From NCBI GenBank assembly GCA_937915545.1, contig CALGIJ010000012.1, forward strand, positions 124,001-188,000: a stretch of 64,000 bases of DNA, written 5' to 3'. The translations under genes were made by a program, and so were the position numbers. This stretch comes from an uncultured Desulfobacterales bacterium. Lineage in GTDB: Bacteria; Desulfobacterota; Desulfobulbia; Desulfobulbales; Desulfocapsaceae. Of the stretch, positions 43,897-54,198 are shown in pieces. The notes below the pieces were generated by a model that was not told where the DNA came from, did no database searches, and saw only the letters and a list, made by a program, of their open reading frames with translations. The stretch's first letter is position 1; the number at the start of each line of letters is the position of its first letter.

Positions 43897-44823
43897 CTAA
43901 CGTATTCTATAGCGTCTTTCCATCTCTTTCTGCAGGGGGATCATGATCTCCCGCATCGATGGCTCGGCGGCCGGGGTGGTGCGCAGGGCGAAGATATGCC
44001 GCCACTCGACGAGGTTGCAGAAGACGATGATCTCCGTCTTGCAGGAGTTGGGCAGCACGGTACGCGCCGCCTGGGGGGTGCTGGTCTCGAGGAGGCGGAA
44101 GTAGATCTTCTCGGTCTCTTCCATGGCGCCCTGCCAGAGACGGTACTCGGCGCTGCCCTCGGCGAAAAACATCGGCTTGATGAAGGTCACCTCGCTGCCG
44201 AACTTGTCCTCGCTGTAGCGGCAGTAGCGCTGGCTCTCCTGAAGAAAGGAGCAGGGGCGGTGGCGCACCAGCTCGTGGGTGACGGCGCGGTTGACGATGA
44301 AGCGCACGGCGACGAAACGGTGGCGCAGGCGCAGCTCTTCGGGGAGCTCGTCGACCTCGTTCAGCGAGAGGCGGCGCAGGTCGACGTGGTCCGCCGCAGG
44401 TGACGCACTCCCCTCCCCTTCCCCGGCCGCAAAGAGGTAGGGGTAGGTCGCGCGCAGGTCGCCTCGCAGCAGGGAAAGCAGCGAGTTGTCGCCATGGGCG
44501 GCGAAGATCTCGCGATAGGCACGCATCGACGCGGTGACCAGCAGCCCCCCCTCCTCCCGGTCGATGACCAGAAAGCGCGGCTGGCAGGCGAGCAGGGCGG
44601 CGACATCATCCTCCCTGCAGCGCAGCCGGTAGCTGACCACCGCCATCTCCAGCACCGAGTTATGGCCGTGGGCGGCGATGCGGGTGACGAAGGGAATCGC
44701 CGAGTCGTCGCCGATCTTGTCCTCGCTCTTGTAGCACACCCGGCCGCAGGCCTCAAGGCGAGTCGCCGCCGAGGCCCGGTCCAGCTCGTCCATAATGTGG
44801 AAGGAGGGCTCGATAATGCGCAT
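43897..44823 (-). CDS. thyX: Flavin-dependent thymidylate synthase
   Basis: Makes dTMP from dUMP using FAD, NADPH and methylene-THF, without producing dihydrofolate. The diagnostic RHRx7S motif is present (RHRPCSFLQES, 187-197), along with the C-terminal NSCKTEIIVFCNLVEWRHIF region with substrate-binding residues. At 308 residues it is longer than the 220-250 of many ThyX; the N-terminal 60 and an internal segment near 120-160 account for it. It lies 4 bases after nifS on the same strand. Confidence 0.93.
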   Translation of the reverse strand: MRIIEPSFHIMDELDRASAATRLEACGRVCYKSEDKIGDDSAIPFVTRIAAHGHNSVLEMAVVSYRLRCREDDVAALLACQPRFLVIDREEGGLLVTASMRAYREIFAAHGDNSLLSLLRGDLRATYPYLFAAGEGEGSASPAADHVDLRRLSLNEVDELPEELRLRHRFVAVRFIVNRAVTHELVRHRPCSFLQESQRYCRYSEDKFGSEVTFIKPMFFAEGSAEYRLWQGAMEETEKIYFRLLETSTPQAARTVLPNSCKTEIIVFCNLVEWRHIFALRTTPAAEPSMREIMIPLQKEMERRYRIR

Positions 44824-44827
44824 CGTC

Positions 44828-46006
44828 TCACCCTTTCCAGAACGGCGAGAGCTTTCTCAGATTGGCAATGATCGTCGGCATCTTGGCGATGACCAGGTCG
44901 ACCTCCTCCTCGGTGTTGTAGATGGACAGCGAGAAGCGGATCGAGCCGTGGGCGGCGGTGAAGGGCACCCCCATGGCGCGCAGCACGTGGGACGGCTCGA
45001 GGGAGCCGGAGGTACAGGCTGAGCCTGAGGAGGCGCAGATGCCGTGCTGGTTCATGTGCAGCAGGATGGCCTCGCCCTCGACGTACTCGAAGCTGATGTT
45101 GGCGGTGTTGGGCAGGCGCAGGGTCTTGTGACCGTTGAGCATCGACTTGGGGATGGAGGTCAGCAGCGATTCCTCGAGCCGGTCGCGCAGCTTCTTGACA
45201 CGGCTGTTCTCCTCCTCCATCTTCTCCATGGCCAGCTCGCAGGCGCGGCCCAGGGCGACGATGGAGGCGACGTTTTCGGTGCCGCCGCGCCGCCCGTGCT
45301 CCTGGTGCCCGCCGACCATGAAGGGCACGAAGAGCGTACCCCGCTTAACGTAGAGGATACCCACACCCTTGGGGGCGTGAAGCTTGTGGCCGGAGCAGGA
45401 GAGCAAGTCGATGTCGAGATTCTTCAGGTCGATGGGGATCTTACCCACCGCCTGCACCGCGTCGGTGTGAAAGAGGATACCACGCTGCCTGGCCATGCGC
45501 GCCATCTCCTCCACCGGGAAGATGACTCCGGTCTCGTTGTTGGCCCACATGACGCTGACGATGGCGGTATCCTCGGTGAGCGCCGCCTCGTATTCCTGCA
45601 TGTCGAGCATGCCCTCGGCATCGACCTTGAGCTTGGTAACGCGATATTTATGGCCGGTGGCGGTCTCCAGGGTTTCACAGAGGTTCTTCACCGCCGGGTG
45701 CTCGACCCTGGTGGTGATGATGTGGCGCTTCTCCGGATAGGTCCTGATGGCGGAGAGGATGGCGGTCGAGTCGCTCTCGGTGCCGCAGCTGGTAAAAACG
45801 ATCTCTTCCGGGTCGGCGCCAAGCAGGGCCGCCACCTTGCCTCGCGCCTCCTTGATCGCCTGTCCCACCACGCCTCCGAAGGTGTGCATGCTCGACGGAT
45901 TGCCGTAGGCCTCGGTGAGGTAAGGCATCATCGCCTCCACCACCTCGGGGGCAACCCTGGTGGTGGCGTTGTTATCCATATAAATGACGTTAGGATTCGC
46001 GGCCAT
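44828..46006 (-). CDS. nifS: Cysteine desulfurase NifS
   Basis: PLP enzyme that supplies sulfane sulfur for Fe-S cluster assembly, 392 residues. The start VIYMDNNATT, PLP lysine in CSGHKLH (K208) and catalytic cysteine in SSGSACTSG (C331) are intact. It lies 1 base after nifU, so it forms a NifU-NifS pair. Without nifHDK nearby, its likely job is general Fe-S assembly, fitting an anaerobe with many ferredoxin-type enzymes such as the glutamate synthase in this window. Confidence 0.94.
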   Translation of the reverse strand: MAANPNVIYMDNNATTRVAPEVVEAMMPYLTEAYGNPSSMHTFGGVVGQAIKEARGKVAALLGADPEEIVFTSCGTESDSTAILSAIRTYPEKRHIITTRVEHPAVKNLCETLETATGHKYRVTKLKVDAEGMLDMQEYEAALTEDTAIVSVMWANNETGVIFPVEEMARMARQRGILFHTDAVQAVGKIPIDLKNLDIDLLSCSGHKLHAPKGVGILYVKRGTLFVPFMVGGHQEHGRRGGTENVASIVALGRACELAMEKMEEENSRVKKLRDRLEESLLTSIPKSMLNGHKTLRLPNTANISFEYVEGEAILLHMNQHGICASSGSACTSGSLEPSHVLRAMGVPFTAAHGSIRFSLSIYNTEEEVDLVIAKMPTIIANLRKLSPFWKG

Positions 46007-46007
46007 C

Positions 46008-46844
46008 TTAGCTATTCTCCTCGACGATCAGACTGGGAAGCACGAACTCGCGCAGTTTCTTTTCGACGTATTCCTTGATGGTAGTCTGGGACTTGCTGCA
46101 GCTCTTGCAGGTGCCGCGCAGGGCGACGGTGACGAAGTCGCCATCGACGTCGACCAGTTCGATGTCGCCGCCATCCTTGCGCAGGCCGGGCCGCACCTCG
46201 CGCTCCAGCACTTCCTCGATCTTCTTGATCTTCTGCAGGGCGGTCATCTTCTTCTGCGGCATCTGCGGAATAACGATCTGCGCCTTGCCGCCAACAGTGG
46301 TTTCGAGGAGGACGCGCAGCTTATCCTCGCACTTGCCGCAGCCGCCGCCGGCCTTGGTAAAGTTGGTGATCTCCTCCACCGAGCGCAGGTTGGACTCCTT
46401 GATGGCGCGAATGATCTCAATGTCGGTGACGCCGAAACACTCGCACACCACCTCGCCTTCCGCCTTGGGCAGCGTGAGGCCACGGTAGTCGGCGATGGCC
46501 GCCTCCAAGGCTTCGCGGCCCATCACCGAACAGTGCATCTTCTCTTTGGGCAGGCCACCCAGGGCCTGGGCGATATCCTCGTTGGTGATTTTTGCCGCCT
46601 CGTCCACCGGCATTCCTTTGACCATCTCGGTAAGCACCGAGGAGGAGGCGATGGCGCTGGCGCAGCCGAAGGTCTTGAACTTGGCGTCGACGATAATGTC
46701 GTTGGCGTCGATCTTCAGCGTCAGCCGCAAGGCGTCGCCGCAGGCGAGCGAGCCGACGTCACCGGTGCCGCTGGGGTCCTCGACCTCCCCGACGTTCTGC
46801 GGAGAGAGGAAGTGCTGCTGAACCTTATCGGTATATTCCCACAT
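46008..46844 (-). CDS. nifU: Fe-S scaffold protein NifU (three-domain)
   Basis: Full-length NifU of 278 residues. Residues 1-125 are the IscU-like scaffold with cysteines C35, C61 and C105. Residues 130-180 are the BFD-type [2Fe-2S] domain (C134, C136, C169, C172). Residues 200-278 are the Nfu domain with CKSC (C246, C249). The ATG follows a CAGGAG ribosome site. It is the first gene of nifU-nifS-thyX, with 134 bases upstream available for a promoter. Confidence 0.95.
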   Translation of the reverse strand: MWEYTDKVQQHFLSPQNVGEVEDPSGTGDVGSLACGDALRLTLKIDANDIIVDAKFKTFGCASAIASSSVLTEMVKGMPVDEAAKITNEDIAQALGGLPKEKMHCSVMGREALEAAIADYRGLTLPKAEGEVVCECFGVTDIEIIRAIKESNLRSVEEITNFTKAGGGCGKCEDKLRVLLETTVGGKAQIVIPQMPQKKMTALQKIKKIEEVLEREVRPGLRKDGGDIELVDVDGDFVTVALRGTCKSCSKSQTTIKEYVEKKLREFVLPSLIVEENS

Positions 46845-46978
46845 GGCGTAACTCCTGATACATAAAGTGATGAACGGTTAACTAGGGTACATGCTGACAA
46901 TAATGCCTCGGCGGCGGATTACAACCGCCAGCTGGCCGCAGGGCGCTGATTTGCTGGCCTCTAGCCGGAATCCGCGCC

Positions 46979-48709
46979 TCAGATGACGCCGGTTTCGACA
47001 AGCAGCTTCTTGGCGGCAGCGACCAGGTCGCCGGTCCCCGCGGCGCTGCGCGATTCGACGTAGAAACGCACCTTGGGCTCGGTGCCCGAGGGGCGGATCA
47101 TCAGCCAGGAACCGTCGTCGAAGACCATCTTGGTGCCGTCGATGGTGATGAGTTGCGCGATGGCGCGCTCCTCGCCGCCCACCTTGAGCCTGTCACCGGG
47201 ACGGTATCGCTCCAGCCCGCGCAGGAGGAGGAGCAGCTCCTCGCCTCTGGCGGTCACCGCCACGCCGTCGCGCTCGGGGAAATAGGCGCCGTATTGCCTC
47301 TCGATGTCCGCCAGGTAGTCGCCGAGGTTGACACCGGTGGCGAGCACCATCTCCAGGGCGAGCAGCAGACCGATGTAGGCGTCCTTTTCCGGGGTGTGCC
47401 CGCAGACCGAGATGCCGTCCGATTCCTCAAAGAAGACCAGCGCCCGGTCGATGACCGGCTTGAAGTTCTTGAATCCGACCGCGGGCTCGAAGAGTTCTTC
47501 GCCAAAGGCTGCAGCCAGGGCGTTGGCGAGGTTGGAGGTGGCCACGGTCTTGGCCACCATGCCCTTTCTGCCCTTGTGCTGGTGAAGGAAGTGGTAGGCC
47601 ATGGCGCCGAACTGGTTCATGCTGATCTCGCGGTGCCCATCGGTGAAACGCACGCGATCGCCGTCGGGGTCGATGATCGCCCCGATGGCGAGTTTCCGGC
47701 CGCTGCCGCGCAAGGTGTCGACCACGGTCGCCATATTGGCCGACGAGGGCTCGGGGGCGACGCCGCCGAAAGTGACATCGGCCTCGTCGCGCAACACCTG
47801 CACCTGACCGCAGCCGGCGAAGAAGCGGCGCATATGGAGGCGGCTCGCCCCGTGCACGCAGTCGACCACCAGGGCAATGTCGTCGCGCCCGGCCAGCAGG
47901 GCCACGGCGCCATCGAGGTCGAGGCCGTGCACGGTGCGGTGGCGGCGCACGAAGTCCTGCCACAAGGCGAAGGAGTCGAAGGCGGCGATGTCGGCAGAGG
48001 TCGCCATGACCTCGTCGATGGTCGAGGGCAGAGGAGGCGGACGGTAGCCTTCAGCCTGCAGCAGGCGGGCCGCGTCGGTGATGTGCCGCGTCACCAGCGA
48101 CGAGGCCGGCCCGGCATCGGCGGCGTTGAACTTGTAGCCCCCGTATTCCAGGGGGTTATGGGATGGGGTGAGGTTGACCGAGAAGGCGGCCGACAGCGAC
48201 AGCAGGGCGGCAGACAGCACCCCGGTGGTCGACTCGCCGGCATAGTGGACGTTAAAACCGTGCCTGATGAGGGTCGCCGCCACCGCCGCGGCGAGCACCG
48301 AACCGGCGAAGCGGTTGTCGAAGCCGATGACGCAGCCGCGCTTTTTGGCCTCCTCGATGGAGTCGACACCGAGGGCGGCGGCCAGTTCTCGGTCCCCCCC
48401 GATCCGCCCGTAAACGCGGACGATAGCCTCGGTGACCAGGGCCACCGAGCTCACGAAGATATCCTTGCCCAGCCTGCCGCGCCAGCCGGACGTACCGAAG
48501 GAAATGGGCTCGAGGGGCTCGGCGTCATTGGTGCGGATCTCGTCGAGCAACAAGGCGTAGACGCGCTCAATGGCCGGCTGCCACATGGCGCCCTCCCGCC
48601 GCCGACGGGCCACCAACTCCTTGATGAGGGAGAAGTAGTCGCTGCGCCGGTGGTCGCCGGCAATGACGAAGCGGGCAAACAATGGTTCAGCGCTGATCGT
48701 CTCGGTCAT
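46979..48709 (-). CDS. Alpha-D-phosphohexomutase (phosphoglucomutase/phosphomannomutase family)
   Basis: Interconverts hexose 1- and 6-phosphates. It has 576 residues from ATG 48709 with GGAGGG upstream; an in-frame extension to 48922 is rejected because it crosses the trm112-like gene. Active serine S183 is in TPSHNP (181-186), the metal loop is DPDGDR (347-352), and the phosphate-binding loop RPSGTEPK is near the end. FGTSGWRG at 71-78 is the superfamily start. GlcNAc and mannose substrates cannot be excluded. It would feed galU or glgB pathways. Confidence 0.88.
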   Translation of the reverse strand: MTETISAEPLFARFVIAGDHRRSDYFSLIKELVARRRREGAMWQPAIERVYALLLDEIRTNDAEPLEPISFGTSGWRGRLGKDIFVSSVALVTEAIVRVYGRIGGDRELAAALGVDSIEEAKKRGCVIGFDNRFAGSVLAAAVAATLIRHGFNVHYAGESTTGVLSAALLSLSAAFSVNLTPSHNPLEYGGYKFNAADAGPASSLVTRHITDAARLLQAEGYRPPPLPSTIDEVMATSADIAAFDSFALWQDFVRRHRTVHGLDLDGAVALLAGRDDIALVVDCVHGASRLHMRRFFAGCGQVQVLRDEADVTFGGVAPEPSSANMATVVDTLRGSGRKLAIGAIIDPDGDRVRFTDGHREISMNQFGAMAYHFLHQHKGRKGMVAKTVATSNLANALAAAFGEELFEPAVGFKNFKPVIDRALVFFEESDGISVCGHTPEKDAYIGLLLALEMVLATGVNLGDYLADIERQYGAYFPERDGVAVTARGEELLLLLRGLERYRPGDRLKVGGEERAIAQLITIDGTKMVFDDGSWLMIRPSGTEPKVRFYVESRSAAGTGDLVAAAKKLLVETGVI

Positions 48710-48773
48710 AGGTCCCTCCCCGCGGCGGGCATGTGGCGACATCGGCGTGAGAGGCCGGTCTTTGCCCCCCTGC

Positions 48774-48950
48774 TCACTCCTTGGGCCGTTCGACCCTTTT
48801 GGCCTGGTCGACGAGCATGATCGGGATATCATCACGAATCTCGTACAACAGCCCGCAGCGCTCGCAGAGCAGGCCATCCTCTCCCTGCAGTTGCAGCGCC
48901 CCCTTGCACTGGGGACAGGCAAGAATATCCAGCAGTTCCTTGCTCACCAT
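48774..48950 (-). CDS. Trm112-like (UPF0434) small zinc protein
   Basis: A 58-residue protein with LLDILACPQCKGAL near the N-terminus and CERCGLLYEIRDDIPIML, so four zinc cysteines. It is the bacterial Trm112/YcaR type; eukaryotic Trm112 activates methyltransferases, while the bacterial role is unknown. The ATG at 48950 has AAGGA 8 bases upstream; a longer frame to 49025 is not needed. It often sits near kdsB or lpxK; here kdsB is 16 kb away. The phosphohexomutase follows 64 bases downstream. Confidence 0.88.
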   Translation of the reverse strand: MVSKELLDILACPQCKGALQLQGEDGLLCERCGLLYEIRDDIPIMLVDQAKRVERPKE

Positions 48951-49113
48951 GATTGTACATCCTTGTAAGGGAAAAAGCGGCTGCCGCCCTCGTTCTTCGA
49001 GAAGCCGGCGGCGCCGAAAAGGCAATAATCGAAATTGATATTTACCTGAAAGCGATTATGATTGCATGACTTAATTCGCACCTCACCCTTCCCCTCTTCC
49101 CCTACGGACATTC

Positions 49114-49929
49114 ATGAAACAGCATATCGGATTCATTGGCGGCGGTCAGATGGCCGAGGCCCTGATCAAAGGCATTCTCGCCTCCGGCCTTTACAACAAA
49201 AACAACATCCTCGTCTCCGAGCCCAACGATTTCCGGCGCGAACACCTCGAAACCACCTATCTCGTCAAGACCTTCCAGAACAACCACGCCATCTTTGAAA
49301 AGAGCAAGCTGGTCATCCTCGCCGTCAAGCCGCAGACCATGAAGGCGGTGCTGGAAAACTGCCGCTCGGTCATCGAGCCCCATCACATTCTCGTCACCAT
49401 CGCCGCCGGCCTGCCCATATCCTTCTATATCAAGACCATCGGCAAGAAGGAAACAAAAATCATCCGCGTCATGCCCAACACCCCGGCCCTGGTTCTCGAG
49501 GGCGCCTCGGCGCTGAGCAAGAACGACAACGTCACCGACAAGGAGCTGCGCCTGGCGGAGGAGATCTTCCTCGCCGTGGGCGAAGTGGTCATCCTCGACG
49601 AGGTGCATCTCGACGCCGTAACCGGCCTGAGCGGGTCCGGTCCGGCCTATGTCTTCTCCTTCGTCGAGGCCCTGGTGGACGCCGGGGTCAAGATGGGCCT
49701 GACCAGGGCGATCTCGGAGACGCTGGCCATGCAGACCGTGGCCGGCTCGGTCAAGCTGCTGCGCGAGAGCGGCGAACACCCGGCAGCCCTGCGCGGTAAG
49801 GTGACCTCGCCGGGAGGCACCGCCATCACTGCCCTGCATGTCCTTGAAAAGGTGGGATTCCACGGCATCATCATGGACATCGTCGAATCGGCAGTGTTGC
49901 GCTCCAAGGAACTGGGGAAGATGGAATGA
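49114..49929 (+). CDS. proC: Pyrroline-5-carboxylate reductase
   Basis: Last step of proline synthesis using NAD(P)H, 271 residues. The Rossmann start IGFIGGGQMAEALIKG, RVMPNTPALV, GLSGSGPAYVF and the end motif KVTSPGGTAITALHVLE are classic. It overlaps nadK by 4 bases. The two share a nicotinamide cofactor link, since nadK makes NADP; the pairing is seen here, the functional link is inference. Confidence 0.95.
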   Translation: MKQHIGFIGGGQMAEALIKGILASGLYNKNNILVSEPNDFRREHLETTYLVKTFQNNHAIFEKSKLVILAVKPQTMKAVLENCRSVIEPHHILVTIAAGLPISFYIKTIGKKETKIIRVMPNTPALVLEGASALSKNDNVTDKELRLAEEIFLAVGEVVILDEVHLDAVTGLSGSGPAYVFSFVEALVDAGVKMGLTRAISETLAMQTVAGSVKLLRESGEHPAALRGKVTSPGGTAITALHVLEKVGFHGIIMDIVESAVLRSKELGKME

Positions 49930-50801
49930 GCTACGCCGCCACGCCCTTTCGCGTCGCCAGGAAGCTCGACATCCACCGCGTGGCGCTGATCCCCAAGAAG
50001 GACGAACAGCGCCCGCGGGAGTTTGCCGACACCCTTGGCCGCTGGCTGCGGCATCGAGGCGTCGAGGTCTGCGAGAACACCATCTGCGCCGACCTCGACC
50101 TGATCGTCGTCCTCGGCGGCGACGGCACCCTGCTGCATATCGCCGAAGCCGCCGCCCGCCACTCCATTCCCGTGCTGGGCATCAATATGGGCAACCTCGG
50201 CTTCCTCACCGAGCTCACCGAAGCCGAAACACTGCCGGCTCTGGAACGGCTGCTCACGTCGGAAGTGACCATCGAGAACCGGCTCATGCTGCGCGCACGC
50301 CTGCATTCCCAGGGCGACCACGCCACTTACCGCTACGCTCTCAACGATGTGGTCATCACCAAGAACGTGCTCGACCGTCTCCTCAACCTCAGCACCACCG
50401 CCGACGGCCAGCTCATCACTACCTACCGCGCCGACGGCCTCATCTTCTCCTCCCCAACCGGCTCGACCGCCTACAACCTCTCCGCCGGCGGGCCGCTGGT
50501 CTACCCCGGCCTGGCGACCATCACCGTCACCCCCATCTGCCCCTTCATGCTCGGTTCGCGGCCGATCATCCTCCCCGCCGACATGACCATCGCCACCCGC
50601 TATCAGGCGACCGGCAGCAACGAACGGGCGCAGGTGATCATCGACGGGCAGCCCTTCTGGGAGATGGCCGACGGCGACCAGCTGGAGATCAAGACCGCCA
50701 GGCATTTCCTGCGGCTGGTGGTCTCCTCATCGCGGGACTACTTCGCCATCCTCCGCAACAAGCTCCACTGGGGCTCGCCAGAGCAGGTCGGACCGCGCTG
50801 A
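49926..50801 (+). CDS. nadK: NAD kinase
   Basis: Phosphorylates NAD to NADP, 291 residues. GGDGTLLHIA, NMGNLGFLTE, NDVVITK and SPTGSTAYNLSAGGP are the family blocks. Start ATG sits in the proC stop (ATGA). It ends only 8 bases from the convergent sigma54 response regulator, leaving no space for a separate terminator. Confidence 0.95.
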   Translation: MSYAATPFRVARKLDIHRVALIPKKDEQRPREFADTLGRWLRHRGVEVCENTICADLDLIVVLGGDGTLLHIAEAAARHSIPVLGINMGNLGFLTELTEAETLPALERLLTSEVTIENRLMLRARLHSQGDHATYRYALNDVVITKNVLDRLLNLSTTADGQLITTYRADGLIFSSPTGSTAYNLSAGGPLVYPGLATITVTPICPFMLGSRPIILPADMTIATRYQATGSNERAQVIIDGQPFWEMADGDQLEIKTARHFLRLVVSSSRDYFAILRNKLHWGSPEQVGPR

Positions 50802-50809
50802 CCTGCGAC

Positions 50810-52204
<1,395 letters not shown>

Positions 52205-52242
52205 GGCTCGTTCCTTTGTTCTGCTCTCGCTCGGCGCGGTCT

Positions 52243-53082
52243 TCAGGCCATGCCGAGGCGGGTCTTCATCGCTTCCAGGAGATGCCCCGGCACCGCGGTG
52301 GCGCCACTCGCCAGGGACGTGCCGGGGCGGATGGCGCCATGATAATCGCTGCCGCCGGTGACCACCAGGTCGTAGCGCCTGGCCATGGCCAGCAGCTTCT
52401 TGCGGAACGCGCGGGAGTGGGTGGGATAGTAGGCCTCGACGCCGTCCAGACCCAGACAGTGCAGGCGGCGGACCATGGCGGAAACGTCTTTGCCTGCTTT
52501 CTCAAGCTGCTGCGGGTGGGCGAGAACCGCAAGGCCACCGGCCTCCTTGACCACGGCGATGGCTTCGGCCGCGTCAAGGATGTAGCGCGGCTGGTAGGCC
52601 TTGGCGCCCCGGCCGAGATAGTTGCAAAAGGCCTCGTCCATGCTGCTCACCGCCCCTTTGCGAACGAGCAGGGTAGCGATATGAGGCCGGCCGCTCTGGC
52701 CATGTCCGGAGACCGCGGCCAGCTCCGCTGCGGTGATGTCGATACCAAGTTCGTTAAGACGGGCGAGAATGAGGGTGTTGCGGTTGCGGCGCCCCTCCTG
52801 CAGACGGGACAGAACCTCCTGCAACCGGGGTGCCCGGGGCGAGCAGAAGTAGCCAAGGAGGTGAACGCTGCTCTCGTCGCAGGTGACACTCAACTCGAGC
52901 CCGGGCACCACCTCGACCCCCAGCCCCTCCCCTGCCGCGACGGCCTCGTCAACACCGTCCACGGTATCGTGGTCGGTAATGGCGATGGCGGCGAGGCCGA
53001 TGCGGGCGGCGACCTGCACCAGCTCGGTCGGGCTCATGCTGCCGTCGGAGTAGTTGGAGTGGACGTGAAGATCGATGTTCAT
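52243..53082 (-). CDS. PHP-domain phosphoesterase (YciV/RNase AM type)
   Basis: A 279-residue PHP metal-dependent phosphoesterase. Metal ligands are in DLHVHSNYSDGS, ITDHDTVDG, VLAHP and GGSDYHG. The YciV family includes 3',5'-nucleotide bisphosphate phosphatase and 5'-3' trimming of rRNA in E. coli (family knowledge). ATG 53082 starts the family domain directly; the in-frame extension to 53193 is rejected as low-complexity. Divergent from the lipoprotein operon across 277 bases. Confidence 0.9.
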   Translation of the reverse strand: MNIDLHVHSNYSDGSMSPTELVQVAARIGLAAIAITDHDTVDGVDEAVAAGEGLGVEVVPGLELSVTCDESSVHLLGYFCSPRAPRLQEVLSRLQEGRRNRNTLILARLNELGIDITAAELAAVSGHGQSGRPHIATLLVRKGAVSSMDEAFCNYLGRGAKAYQPRYILDAAEAIAVVKEAGGLAVLAHPQQLEKAGKDVSAMVRRLHCLGLDGVEAYYPTHSRAFRKKLLAMARRYDLVVTGGSDYHGAIRPGTSLASGATAVPGHLLEAMKTRLGMA

Positions 53083-53221
53083 CGCTGTCGCTTCTTGGCG
53101 GTGGTGGTCCGCTCGCCGGGCCCGCCCCGGCATGGGGCTGGATCTCTGGGGCGGCTCCCGGCGTATACCGTCAACATACCCGCACACCACCAATATAGCT
53201 ATGTAGAATTACATATTTTCC

Positions 53222-53251
53222 TTTACTTTTGCAAAGATCGTCCGATACAGT
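53222..53251 (+). promoter_or_regulatory. Weak candidate promoter for the lipoprotein operon
   Basis: TTTACT (53222-53227) and TACAGT (53246-53251) with an 18-base spacer lie in the AT-rich part of the 277-base divergent gap, 108 bases before the lipoprotein ATG. Only moderately close to consensus. Confidence 0.3.
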
Positions 53252-53359
53252 CGTCACACCGGGCCGACATGCAGCATAACCACGCGTTACCCGAAAAGGC
53301 CCTGGCACAGCCAGGATTTCACCGCAGATTCAATCTCATCCGAACCCGGGGAGGCCCCC

Positions 53360-54187
53360 ATGCCCCTGTTTCTCGTCTTCTCCCTGCTCCTCCTCTGCTG
53401 CTCCGGCTGCGCCTCGCGTATCCCCGAGCCCATCGTCTATCCCTATTCACAGCAGCAGAAGATGGAGGCCTCACATCACTGGCAGGTGCTCGCCGCCGAT
53501 CTCGCCGACCGCATCAACAACGAGCTCATCGCCACCGACAACATCAACACCGCGGTAACCGTCAAACAAACCTGCGGCGACGACGCCCACCCCTGCCGAG
53601 CCAACGAAACCAGCTCTTTCAACGAAGCTTTCCACGACCTGCTGGTCACCAGCCTCGTCGGCTTCGGCATCCCCACCCGGCCGCAGGCCGACGAAGACAC
53701 CCTGCAGATCAACTATAAGGTGCAGACGGTGCGCCATAGCACCAACCGCCTGCGCAGCCTGCAGCCCGGCGTACTCACCGGCATCTCCGCCGCCATCCTC
53801 GTCTTGCGCAACGCCCCCTCGGAACTGGTCAACCTGGCCATCGGCACTTCCCTCGACGTCGTCAACGCCAATCTCACCACCCAGGGCCACTACGAGGTGA
53901 TTGTCACCACCTCGGTGCGCAAAGGCAACAGTTACCTCTTCCGCGCCTCGGACATCTACTATATTAACGACAAAGACTTCTGGCACTACCAGGAGCAGTT
54001 CCCCGAGACCGCAACCCTGCGGCTGTCCAGTTCCAGCGTCGAAAAGGCCAAGGAGAAAAACCGCCCCCTGCCGACGACGGTGCCTCGACCTGCCAACGGC
54101 GACGAGAAGACGCCCCAGGCCCCCACGGCGACGCAGCAAGCCCCGCCAGCAGAGCCCGCCCCCCTCCCGGATGAAAAAGAGATCTAG
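53360..54187 (+). CDS. Putative outer-membrane lipoprotein, unknown family
   Basis: A 275-residue exported protein. The signal peptide MPLFLVFSLLLLCCSGCAS ends in a lipobox-like CSGC with Cys17. The middle (about 35-210) is a mixed fold with VTVKQTCGDDAHPC and an alternating hydrophobic pattern; I do not recognise it. The C-terminal 50 residues are a proline/alanine/glutamate tail, probably disordered. GGGGAGG precedes the ATG. It is 11 bases upstream of a FlgO-domain lipoprotein, so the pair likely works together at the cell surface. Confidence 0.75.
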   Translation: MPLFLVFSLLLLCCSGCASRIPEPIVYPYSQQQKMEASHHWQVLAADLADRINNELIATDNINTAVTVKQTCGDDAHPCRANETSSFNEAFHDLLVTSLVGFGIPTRPQADEDTLQINYKVQTVRHSTNRLRSLQPGVLTGISAAILVLRNAPSELVNLAIGTSLDVVNANLTTQGHYEVIVTTSVRKGNSYLFRASDIYYINDKDFWHYQEQFPETATLRLSSSSVEKAKEKNRPLPTTVPRPANGDEKTPQAPTATQQAPPAEPAPLPDEKEI

Positions 54188-54198
54188 AGGATGACACC

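Noticed and set aside
43880..43912. Sequence resembling a phage T7 promoter on the minus strand (AATACGACTTATAG)
   Set aside because: Three bases are missing from the T7 consensus, there is no phage polymerase or prophage here, and it overlaps the thyX end.
44828..46844. Nitrogen fixation locus
   Set aside because: nifU and nifS are present but no nifHDK, nifEN or nifB is in the window. General Fe-S assembly explains the pair.
48710..48922. 71-residue N-terminal extension of the phosphohexomutase
   Set aside because: It overlaps the trm112-like gene in another frame, is low complexity, and a GGAGGG site sits at the internal ATG.
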